7,450 bases of DNA from Hellea balneolensis (lineage in GTDB: Bacteria; Pseudomonadota; Alphaproteobacteria; Caulobacterales; Maricaulaceae): positions 1-7,450 of the forward strand of contig QIKS01000227.1 in NCBI GenBank assembly GCA_003233025.1. The letters are read 5' to 3'. This document shows positions 1 through 7,450 of this stretch, one piece after another; position 1 is the stretch's first letter; every line of letters starts with the position of its first letter. The notes under the pieces were generated by a model. The model was not told the origin of the DNA and made no database searches. It saw only the letters and a program-made list of their open reading frames with translations. The position numbers and the translations under genes are program-made.

Positions 1-840
1 CGTGGCTCTATTTTTGGGCTTTTGGGGCCGAACGGTGCCGGGAAATCAACCTTGATTAATATTCTGGCCGGGCTGGTCATGAAAACCGAGGGCAGCGCGC
101 AAATCTGTGGCTATGATATTGAGCGCCAAACCCGAATGGCCCGTGCCAGCATTGGCGTTGTGCCGCAAGAAATCGCTATGGATGTTTATTTCACCCCTTG
201 GCAGGCTTTGGAAAACCAAGCCGGGTTTTACGGGGTTCCCAAGCGCGAGCGGCGCAGCGATGAGATATTGGCGGCCCTGGGACTGACCGATAAAAGAGAC
301 GCCTATGTGCGCCAACTTTCCGGCGGTATGAAGCGCCGGCTATTGATTGCCAAAGCCCTCGTCCACAACCCGCCGGTTCTTATTTTGGACGAACCCACCG
401 CAGGCGTTGATATCGAGCTGCGCAGGCAATTGTGGGAATATGTCCAAGAATTACATGCGGGCGGAACAACAATTATCCTCACCACCCATTATCTTGAGGA
501 GGCGGAAAACCTGTGCGACCGGATTGCCATTATCCACGAAGGGAATATCACCGCCAATGAAGACAAAAAAACCATGCTTGGTCGGCTCGACCAGAAAACC
601 CTGGTGATTACGCCCGAACAGGCCATGACGAAAATCCCGGCTTCTTTAGCAAAATTTGATAGCCAAATCCGGGATGACGCTACATTGGCCATAACCTATC
701 ACACCAAAGATGTCTCCGTCTCCGAGCTGCTGGCAAAAATCAAGGCGGCGAAAATCACCATTGCCGATCTGCGGACTGAACAGCCCGATCTTGAAGACGT
801 GTTTATGGCCTTGACCTATCATCAACCAAAGCAGACATAG
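1..840 (+). CDS. ABC transporter ATP-binding protein, ABC-2 (YadG/CcmA-like) type, 5'-truncated by window edge
   Basis: This is the cytoplasmic ATPase subunit of an ABC exporter, which hydrolyses ATP to drive a membrane permease. The frame is already open at base 1 (R-G-S-I-F-G-L-L), so the start lies upstream, and the TTG at 22 is an internal leucine codon. Numbering visible residues from base 1, I see Walker A GPNGAGKST (9-17), the Q-loop glutamine in VPQE (56), signature LSGGM (106-110), Walker B VLILDE (126-131) followed by PTAGVD, and the H-loop histidine in TTHYLEEAE (163). The stretch from LSGGMKRRL to IELRRQLW closely resembles E. coli YadG as I recall it. A C-terminal accessory region of about 100 residues follows, as in this subfamily. 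No permease gene lies downstream, so a YadH-like partner, if adjacent, must be upstream. The substrate cannot be inferred. The family call is firm; the YadG subgroup is likely. Confidence 0.93.
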   Translation, partial: RGSIFGLLGPNGAGKSTLINILAGLVMKTEGSAQICGYDIERQTRMARASIGVVPQEIAMDVYFTPWQALENQAGFYGVPKRERRSDEILAALGLTDKRDAYVRQLSGGMKRRLLIAKALVHNPPVLILDEPTAGVDIELRRQLWEYVQELHAGGTTIILTTHYLEEAENLCDRIAIIHEGNITANEDKKTMLGRLDQKTLVITPEQAMTKIPASLAKFDSQIRDDATLAITYHTKDVSVSELLAKIKAAKITIADLRTEQPDLEDVFMALTYHQPKQT

Positions 841-908
841 CGATGCACAGCAGGCGCATTTATTCGTACAGGCAGATTTGGGTCATGTTGCTAAGCTCAA
901 AAAACCCC

Positions 909-937
909 TTGCATAACTTTAGAACCGTTCTTATATT
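909..937 (+). promoter_or_regulatory. Predicted sigma-70 promoter of irr
   Basis: A -35 element TTGCAT (909-914) and a -10 element TATATT (932-937) are separated by the ideal 17 bp. Initiation about 6-7 nt after the -10 would fall at 943-944, which is the A of the irr ATG. The promoter is overlapped by the ICE box at 918-934. It is predicted from sequence alone. Confidence 0.6.
918..934 (+). promoter_or_regulatory. ICE box (Irr operator), imperfect, over the irr promoter
   Basis: The sequence TTTAGAACCGTTCTTAT matches the Irr-binding ICE palindrome (TTTAGAA-N3-TTCTAAA as I recall the consensus) in the whole left arm and in 5 of 7 positions of the right arm. It lies in the -35/-10 spacer and covers the first half of the -10 element, so a bound regulator would be expected to block polymerase. 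This suggests negative autoregulation of irr (inference). Confidence 0.7.
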
Positions 938-943
938 ACCGCG

Positions 944-1351
944 ATGAACACCAAAGACATAAATATACAAATGTTCCAGCTTTTGGTTGAGCACAATATT
1001 CGCCCCACCACAATTCGCAAAGCCATTGCAGCTATGCTGTTTGACGGCGAGGACAGGCATGTCAGTGTTGATGACGTTATCGAAATGGCGAAAAAGGCCA
1101 ATATCAAAACATCCGTAGCCAGCGTTTATAACACCCTAAACCGGTTTGCAACGGCTGGCCTTTTATCTCGTGTTTGCGTCGATTTGAACCGGGTGTTTTT
1201 TGATACCAATTTGTCGCAACATCATCATTTCTATTTTGAAGACGAAGGCCGGCTTGTCGATATCCCGGCGGACAATCTTAAGGTTTCAGGTTTGCCCCAA
1301 CTGCCGAAAGGCCGCGCGGTAAAGTCTATTGAAGTTATGGTGCGGATTTAA
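944..1351 (+). CDS. irr: Irr-like iron response regulator, Fur family
   Basis: A 135-residue Fur-superfamily transcription factor. In Alphaproteobacteria, Irr tracks haem/iron status and represses or activates iron- and haem-related genes through ICE boxes. The N-terminal winged helix includes RPTTIRKAIAAMLF (20-33) and the recognition-helix region SVASVYNTLNRF (57-68), followed by AGLL. The dimerisation half has the Irr hallmark FDTN-LSQ-HHHF (histidines 93-95), then VDIP and an ending in SIEVMVRI. The C-terminal CxxC zinc motifs of Fur/PerR are absent, and Cys78 is the only cysteine. The N-terminal GCPW-type haem regulatory motif of Bradyrhizobium Irr is also absent, so haem sensing, if any, would rely on the HHH site as in rhizobial Irr lacking that motif. 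The ATG at 944 is chosen because it gives a standard N-terminus, although no Shine-Dalgarno precedes it; the promoter position suggests a leaderless message. The next ATG (971) also lacks a ribosome site. katG follows directly. Irr is favoured over PerR or Fur. Confidence 0.87.
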   Translation: MNTKDINIQMFQLLVEHNIRPTTIRKAIAAMLFDGEDRHVSVDDVIEMAKKANIKTSVASVYNTLNRFATAGLLSRVCVDLNRVFFDTNLSQHHHFYFEDEGRLVDIPADNLKVSGLPQLPKGRAVKSIEVMVRI

Positions 1352-1368
1352 TTTAGAATCGTTCTAAA
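1352..1368 (+). promoter_or_regulatory. Perfect ICE box (Irr operator) upstream of katG
   Basis: TTTAGAATCGTTCTAAA is an exact inverted repeat with 7-bp arms and a 3-bp centre, and fits the alphaproteobacterial ICE consensus. It begins on the base after the irr stop codon and ends 5 bp before the katG -35 hexamer. Its centre is about 49 bp upstream of the predicted start of transcription. A site upstream of -35 is more typical of activation than of simple occlusion, but the direction of control cannot be read from sequence. Confidence 0.82.
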
Positions 1369-1373
1369 GCTTC

Positions 1374-1403
1374 TTGACGAGAACGCCGCGCCCGGTATAT
1401 AAA
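1374..1403 (+). promoter_or_regulatory. Predicted sigma-70 promoter of katG
   Basis: The -35 element is TTGACG (1374-1379). The -10 element is TATATA (1396-1401) or TATAAA (1398-1403), giving spacings of 16 or 18 bp. Both elements are near consensus, so this should be a strong promoter. Transcription would begin near 1409, leaving a leader of about 100 nt before the katG ATG. Confidence 0.65.
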
Positions 1404-1492
1404 CTCAGATAGAGACGATAAATAAATTGCTTTTTTAAAGCGATCCTCGCCAAAATGAATGTGTAATAATAGCTGGTTTTTAAATTAAATAT

Positions 1493-3708
<2,216 letters not shown>

Positions 3709-3721
3709 TTAAGCAATAAAT

Positions 3722-3760
3722 ACGAACGCTGGTGAGCGCCGCAAGCTCATCAGCGTTCGT
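3722..3760 (+). terminator. Hairpin terminator after katG
   Basis: Arms ACGAACGCTGGTGAGC (3722-3737) and GCTCATCAGCGTTCGT (3745-3760) form a 16-bp stem with one G-U pair around a 7-nt loop, starting 14 nt after the katG stop. The 3' tail (GTCGTTTCATCTTT) is only moderately T-rich, so the stem may act as an intrinsic terminator of moderate strength or as a 3'-end stabiliser. It separates katG from the padR operon. Confidence 0.7.
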
Positions 3761-3800
3761 GTCGTTTCATCTTTGGCAGATCTGTGATGGTTTTTCCTAT

Positions 3801-3829
3801 TTGCGCTCGCTCTTGCCCGGCCTTATACT
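3801..3829 (+). promoter_or_regulatory. Predicted sigma-70 promoter of the padR operon
   Basis: The -35 element TTGCGC (3801-3806) and the -10 element TATACT (3824-3829) are spaced by 17 bp. Transcription would begin near 3836, giving a leader of about 30 nt before the ATG at 3867. It would drive the regulator, the phosphatase and the oxoprolinase genes. Confidence 0.5.
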
Positions 3830-3864
3830 CACTCATATTATTGCACCTATTTGAGATGAGATAT
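3825..3864 (+). promoter_or_regulatory. Possible PadR operator (imperfect inverted repeat)
   Basis: The left arm ATACTCACTCATAT is mirrored by ATTTGAGATGAGATAT on the right, so two CTCA units face two TGAG units, with single-base indels between them. The repeat overlaps the predicted -10 and spans the transcription start, a position typical of an autorepressor site. PadR-type regulators often bind such repeats at their own promoter; the assignment to this protein is inference. Confidence 0.35.
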
Positions 3865-3866
3865 TT

Positions 3867-4406
3867 ATGGCCCTTGCCGAAGCAATCCTTGTTTGTCTGA
3901 CCGATCGACCCATGAGCGGTTATGATTTGGCAAAAACATTTGATGCCAGTATCGGGTTTTTCTGGCGCGCCTCCCACCAGCAAGTTTACCGTGAACTGGC
4001 CCGGCTGCGCGAGCGCGGCCTTGTTGAAAGCCGCGAAATAGAGCAAAAAGGCAAGCCAAACCGGATCATCCATACTATCACCAAGACCGGTAAAGAATTC
4101 ATCCAAGCCTGGTCGGTAAAACCGTGCCGCATGCCGTCGGTCAAGGATGAATTACTGGTCAAATTATATGCCCTTGACGATGTTGATATGCCCGCATTGC
4201 GCGAGCAATTGGAGGTTCGCGTCGATCAGCACAAAGCAAAGATGGACGCATATTTGCGCATTAAAGAACGGTTTTATGACAAAAAAACCCTGTCACGACA
4301 CCAAAAAGGCAAATACATTGCCCTGACCATGGGCATTAGCAATCAAGTAGAAATGATAACCTCATTTGAAAAAGCCATTACAATGCTCGGAGAAATCGAT
4401 GGGTAA
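3867..4406 (+). CDS. PadR-family transcriptional regulator with C-terminal Vir-type dimerisation domain
   Basis: A 179-residue DNA-binding protein, probably a repressor released by a small ligand. Residues 1-80 form the PadR winged helix: the N-terminal helix MALAEAILVCLTDRPMSGYDL, the recognition region FWRASHQQVYRELARLRERGLV (32-53), and the wing ESREIEQKGKPNRIIHTIT with the typical K-P-N-R-x-x-H-x-I-T pattern. Residues from about 90 on (KDELLVKLYA, then a long charged helix LREQLEVRVDQHKAKMDAYL) match the AphA/PadR subfamily-2 C-terminal domain, used for dimerisation and ligand binding. The length is typical. The start agrees with the family's N-terminus; the ribosome site is weak (GAG at 3858-3860, 6 nt before ATG). 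It is the first gene of an operon and overlaps the phosphatase gene by 8 nt. The effector is unknown. Control of the downstream oxoprolinase and of itself is inferred from position. Confidence 0.88.
   Translation: MALAEAILVCLTDRPMSGYDLAKTFDASIGFFWRASHQQVYRELARLRERGLVESREIEQKGKPNRIIHTITKTGKEFIQAWSVKPCRMPSVKDELLVKLYALDDVDMPALREQLEVRVDQHKAKMDAYLRIKERFYDKKTLSRHQKGKYIALTMGISNQVEMITSFEKAITMLGEIDG
4389..4393 (+). promoter_or_regulatory. Ribosome binding site deciding the phosphatase start
   Basis: GGAGA lies inside the padR coding end, 5 nt before the ATG at 4399. It favours that start over the upstream in-frame ATG at 4366, which would place a non-signal-like peptide ahead of the basic-hydrophobic signal sequence. 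Confidence 0.7.
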
Positions 4407-4980
4407 AATAAGCAGAAGAAAAATAAACATGTTCTTATCCGTAGGCATCAGCCTTTTCGCACTCGGATCTATTACAAATTGTTCAGCCCCCAAAAACGCT
4501 GCCAGTACCGATCAACCGGAGACATTAGCCCACATATACCTTGTCCGGCACGCTGAAAAAATTACCGGCCCGCAAGCCGGTCGCAACCCAGAACTGTCAG
4601 GTGCTGGGAAGAAACGCGCCCAGATCTTGGTTGCGGTTTTAGCGGATAAAAATATTGGGCACATTCATTCAACCAATTTTATCCGCACCATAGACACCGC
4701 TACGCCGTTGGCCAATGCCCTCGGATTGGAAATCAAGTTTTACGACCCCCGCGACCTCGGTGCATTGGCGACAAAAATTAGAGAGCAAGGCGGGCATCAT
4801 CTTGTCGTGGGCCACAGCAACACTACCCCGCAAGCCGTCATCGCCCTTGGCAGCGAGACGGTGTATTCGCCGATTGATGAGAAAAACGAATATGATCGTC
4901 TTTACGAAGTCCAGATTTTATCCGATAGCGTTAAGACAAAGTTGACCCGCTATGGGGAATTATACCAAGCTACCGACTAA
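4399..4980 (+). CDS. Histidine phosphatase superfamily protein (SixA-like), predicted exported lipoprotein
   Basis: A 193-residue branch of the phosphoglycerate mutase/histidine phosphatase fold, which hydrolyses phosphoesters through a phospho-histidine intermediate. The catalytic RHG-type motif is VRHAEK with Arg50 and nucleophile His51. The second arginine is Arg96 in [11 protein letters not shown], and the second histidine is His139 in [21 protein letters not shown] (66-77) is the usual helix after the first motif. The N-terminus is basic (MGKISRRK), then hydrophobic ([13 protein letters not shown]), then has Cys28 in SITNC. This resembles a lipoprotein signal with a somewhat atypical lipobox (Asn before Cys), so the enzyme probably works in the periplasm attached to a membrane. 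The start at 4399 is set by a good ribosome site and overlaps padR by 8 nt. Its stop overlaps the next start. The substrate is unknown; small family members may be phosphohistidine or small-molecule phosphatases. Confidence 0.85.
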   Translation: MGKISRRKINMFLSVGISLFALGSITNCSAPKNAASTDQPETLAHIYLVRHAEKITGPQAGRNPELSGAGKKRAQILVAVLADKNIGHIHSTNFIRTIDTATPLANALGLEIKFYDPRDLGALATKIREQGGHHLVVGHSNTTPQAVIALGSETVYSPIDEKNEYDRLYEVQILSDSVKTKLTRYGELYQATD

Positions 4981-7450
4981 TGTCAGCCCAAGAACAATGG
5001 CAATTTTGGATAGACCGGGGCGGGACATTTACCGATATTGTCGCGCGGCGCCGCGGCGGTAATTTGCAGACGAAAAAACTCCTGTCCGATAATCCGCAAC
5101 ATTATGATGACGCGGCCCTTGAAGGTATGCGCCAATTTCTGGGCCTCCCCAGTCATGCTTCTTTGCACGGCGCGCCGATTGCCAGCGTCAAGATGGGCAC
5201 GACGGTGGCGACCAACGCCCTATTGGAGCGCAAAGGCGAAAGAACGGCTTTGGCGATCACCAAAGGTTTGCGCGACGCCTTGGAGATCGGCACCCAGGCC
5301 CGCGCCGATATTTTTGCGCTTAATGTTGAAAAACCGCAGCCTCTCTATGAAGCCGTCATTGAAATTGATGAGCGGCTGGACGCCCACGGCAATGTGCTTA
5401 CACCCCTCGATATGGACGCCGCAGAAGCGGACTTGCGCAAACTTTACGAACAAGGGTATAGGGTTTTAGCGGTCGCCTTGATCCACGCTTATAAAAACCC
5501 CGAACACGAAAAAAACATCGCAAGCTTAGCGGCGAAAATCGGCATGACGCAAATCTCGACCTCCCACGAAACCAGCCCGTTGGTCAAGTTGATCCCCAGA
5601 GGACGAACGGCGGTTATTGATGCTTATCTATCCCCGACCTTACACCGCTACACCAACAAAATATCGGCGGCTCTTTGCGACGAAAAATCCGGTGGGCCGG
5701 AAATTTTGTTTATGCAATCTTCGGGCGGTTTGGCGGACGCGCAAAATTTTCATGGCCGAAACGCCGTCTTGTCCGGCCCGGCGGGCGGCGTTATCGGCGC
5801 GGTACGCACGGCGACCCAGGCCGGGTTTGATAAAATCATTGGCTTTGATATGGGCGGCACATCGACGGATGTCTTTCATTTCAACGGCCAATATGAGCGC
5901 AGTTTGGAAACCAGCGTTGCCGGCATTCCCATGCGCGCACCCATGTTGGAAATCCATACGGTGGCGGCAGGCGGCGGTTCTATCCTGGACGATGACGGAC
6001 ATGTCTTTAGCGTCGGCCCCCGCTCCGCCGGTGCCGCTCCCGGCCCGGCTTGTTACCGGGGCGGCGGGCCTCTTTGCGTTACCGATATTAATTTGGTGCT
6101 GGGCAAAATATCGCCAGCGTTTTTCCCCAAAATCTTTGGCGACAAGCAAAACCAACCCCTTGATAAAGACGCCCCGCACCAGAAATTTAAACAAATCGCC
6201 GAGCGAAACGCCCGTTCAGTTGAAGGCGTGGCGGAAGGTTTTCTGGCCATTGCCATCCAGCATATGGCCCGTGCTATCAAGAAAATCTCGACCCAGCGCG
6301 GCTATGATGTGCAAGATTACACCTTGGTCAGTTTCGGCGGGGCGGGCGGACAACATGCCTGCCTTGTCGCCGAAGCTTTGGGCATGGAGAGCCTTTTTAT
6401 CCACCCCCTGTCAGGCGTTCTCTCGGCCCTTGGTATGGGCCTGGCGGAACGCTCAACCATCGCCCAAAAAACCATTAATCTGCCCATAGACCAGCTCGAA
6501 AAAGTTTACAAAATTGCTTGTGAACTGGCAGCGTCAGGGGAGAAAAAACTACGCGCCCAGATGAAAAACACAGATATCCATGCCCGCACCCATGCCTATT
6601 TGCGCTACGCTGGTTCGGACACCGCTTTGGAAGTCCCGTTCGCCCAAAGCGCCGATTTAAAAGCCGAATTTGAGCAAGCCCATCAAGCCCGCTTTAGTTT
6701 CATCACCCCGGACATAGATATTATCATCGACCGGATTAGCGTCGAAAATTACGGCGGCGGCGGCGCACTTGACATGGCCAGCGCCCCGCCCGCTGGCGCG
6801 CACACGGCACAAAAAACCAGGATTTATACCAAAGGAAAATGGCGAGACGCAGATGTTCACACCCGCACATCCCTCAACCCCGGACAGATTATTGACGGGC
6901 CTGCCCTCATTCTTGACGACACGGCAACGACCATGGTTGAACCGGGCTGGCAAGCCCTGTTACGGCCCGACCACAGCCTGCATCTGACACGCACCGAAAG
7001 CGGACACCGCCAGACACCAGACAATGCCGACATAAAATGCGATCCCGTACGCCTGGAGATTTTCAACAATCTGTTCATGTCCATTGCCGAGCAAATGGGA
7101 GCGGTTTTGCAAAACACCGCCAGCTCGGTCAATATTAAAGAACGCCTGGATTTTTCATGCGCAATCTTTGACGCAAATGGCGCGCTGGTGGCCAATGCCC
7201 CGCATATGCCCGTCCATATTGGCTCCATGGACGCCAGTGTGAAAGCCTTGATGGACAGCGGGCTGACCATGCGGGCCGGCGACAGTTTTGTTCACAACAA
7301 CCCCTATGACGGCGGCACGCATCTGCCTGATATCAATGTCATCACGCCGGTGTTTGACACGGCAAAAACATCAATTCTTTTCTTTGTCGCCAGCCGGGGC
7401 CACCACGCGGATATTGGCGGCCTATCGCCTGGATCTATGTCACCTTTGGC
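4980..7450 (+). CDS. 5-oxoprolinase (ATP-hydrolysing), fused HyuA-HyuB type, 3'-truncated by window edge
   Basis: The predicted enzyme opens 5-oxo-L-proline to L-glutamate with ATP, in the cytoplasm. My translation is open from the ATG at 4980 to the window end (823 codons). Residues 8-22 carry the N-terminal nucleotide-binding motif [29 protein letters not shown] (72-86) and [10 protein letters not shown] are near-diagnostic of the OPLAH/5-oxoprolinase group within the hydantoinase family. The HyuA core continues with [11 protein letters not shown] (288-298), VAAGGGS (328-334), [14 protein letters not shown] (from 346) and [10 protein letters not shown] (from 452). The HyuB-like domain starts near residue 688 ([12 protein letters not shown]) and shows [12 protein letters not shown] (773-784) and [10 protein letters not shown] (805-814). 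Full-length family members are about 1200-1300 residues, so roughly a third is missing to the right. The start forms TAATG with the preceding stop and has no close Shine-Dalgarno, so translation is probably coupled. N-methylhydantoinase or acetone carboxylase-like activity is less likely given the motifs and fusion. Confidence 0.93.
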   Translation, partial: MSAQEQWQFWIDRGGTFTDIVARRRGGNLQTKKLLSDNPQHYDDAALEGMRQFLGLPSHASLHGAPIASVKMGTTVATNALLERKGERTALAITKGLRDALEIGTQARADIFALNVEKPQPLYEAVIEIDERLDAHGNVLTPLDMDAAEADLRKLYEQGYRVLAVALIHAYKNPEHEKNIASLAAKIGMTQISTSHETSPLVKLIPRGRTAVIDAYLSPTLHRYTNKISAALCDEKSGGPEILFMQSSGGLADAQNFHGRNAVLSGPAGGVIGAVRTATQAGFDKIIGFDMGGTSTDVFHFNGQYERSLETSVAGIPMRAPMLEIHTVAAGGGSILDDDGHVFSVGPRSAGAAPGPACYRGGGPLCVTDINLVLGKISPAFFPKIFGDKQNQPLDKDAPHQKFKQIAERNARSVEGVAEGFLAIAIQHMARAIKKISTQRGYDVQDYTLVSFGGAGGQHACLVAEALGMESLFIHPLSGVLSALGMGLAERSTIAQKTINLPIDQLEKVYKIACELAASGEKKLRAQMKNTDIHARTHAYLRYAGSDTALEVPFAQSADLKAEFEQAHQARFSFITPDIDIIIDRISVENYGGGGALDMASAPPAGAHTAQKTRIYTKGKWRDADVHTRTSLNPGQIIDGPALILDDTATTMVEPGWQALLRPDHSLHLTRTESGHRQTPDNADIKCDPVRLEIFNNLFMSIAEQMGAVLQNTASSVNIKERLDFSCAIFDANGALVANAPHMPVHIGSMDASVKALMDSGLTMRAGDSFVHNNPYDGGTHLPDINVITPVFDTAKTSILFFVASRGHHADIGGLSPGSMSPL

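Noticed and set aside
22..840. TTG at 22 as the start of the ABC ATPase
   Set aside because: It lies two residues before the Walker A motif, and the frame is open with normal family sequence from base 1, so the gene begins outside the window.
843..865. Possible terminator after the ABC ATPase gene
   Set aside because: ATGC/GCAT can pair over only about 4-5 bp with a mismatch, and the T-run is broken; too weak to call.
3750..4106. Antisense frame of 118 codons opposite the start of padR
   Set aside because: It overlaps the hairpin terminator and the well-supported PadR winged helix and shows no family features.
4366..4398. Upstream ATG for the phosphatase (11 extra residues)
   Set aside because: It would put a non-signal sequence before the export signal, and the ATG at 4399 has a properly spaced GGAGA.
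5617..6489. 290-codon open frame on the + strand within the oxoprolinase region
   Set aside because: It lies in a different frame from the continuous HyuA-type reading frame, which carries all the family motifs; the alternative product has a basic, proline-rich shadow composition.
4980..7450. Frameshift or pseudogene in the oxoprolinase
   Set aside because: The frame was followed codon by codon to the right edge without a stop, and family motifs appear in order throughout.

Overview
The window looks like chromosomal DNA of an alphaproteobacterium of moderate GC content. The main reason is the pairing of an Irr-type Fur-family regulator with two copies of the 17-bp palindrome known as the ICE (iron control element) box, a combination established for Alphaproteobacteria. 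I cannot place it more finely. All genes are on the + strand, coding density is high, and no gene-free stretch exceeds about 160 bases. I see no tRNA, rRNA, insertion sequence, CRISPR array or phage gene.

Left edge (1-840): the 3' part of an ABC-transporter ATPase gene of the YadG/CcmA-like ABC-2 export type. Its start and its probable permease gene lie outside the window. Middle (841-3760): an iron/peroxide module. A small irr-like gene has a promoter that overlaps an ICE box and appears to give a leaderless mRNA. The irr stop codon is followed with no gap by a perfect ICE palindrome, then a strong -35/-10 pair, a leader of about 100 nt, and katG encoding a full-length catalase-peroxidase with all catalytic residues. 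A 16-bp hairpin terminator closes the unit.

Right (3761-7450): a tightly packed operon with its own promoter and a possible operator. It runs from a PadR-family regulator to a short, probably lipid-anchored histidine phosphatase (8-nt overlap, good ribosome binding site), and then to an ATP-dependent 5-oxoprolinase of the fused HyuA-HyuB type (stop/start overlap TAATG). The 5-oxoprolinase is open to the right edge: 823 codons are visible of an expected ~1200 or more.

Working together (inference): Irr senses iron through haem status and probably represses its own gene. It also has a site just upstream of the promoter of katG, whose product is a haem enzyme that removes peroxide. This resembles the furA-katG arrangement of mycobacteria, but with an Irr-type regulator. 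The downstream operon would recycle 5-oxoproline to glutamate under PadR control. The role of the periplasmic phosphatase in it is unknown. No wholly new system is evident. The most unusual points are the irr-katG pairing with two differently placed ICE boxes, the leaderless irr, and the PadR-phosphatase-oxoprolinase operon.
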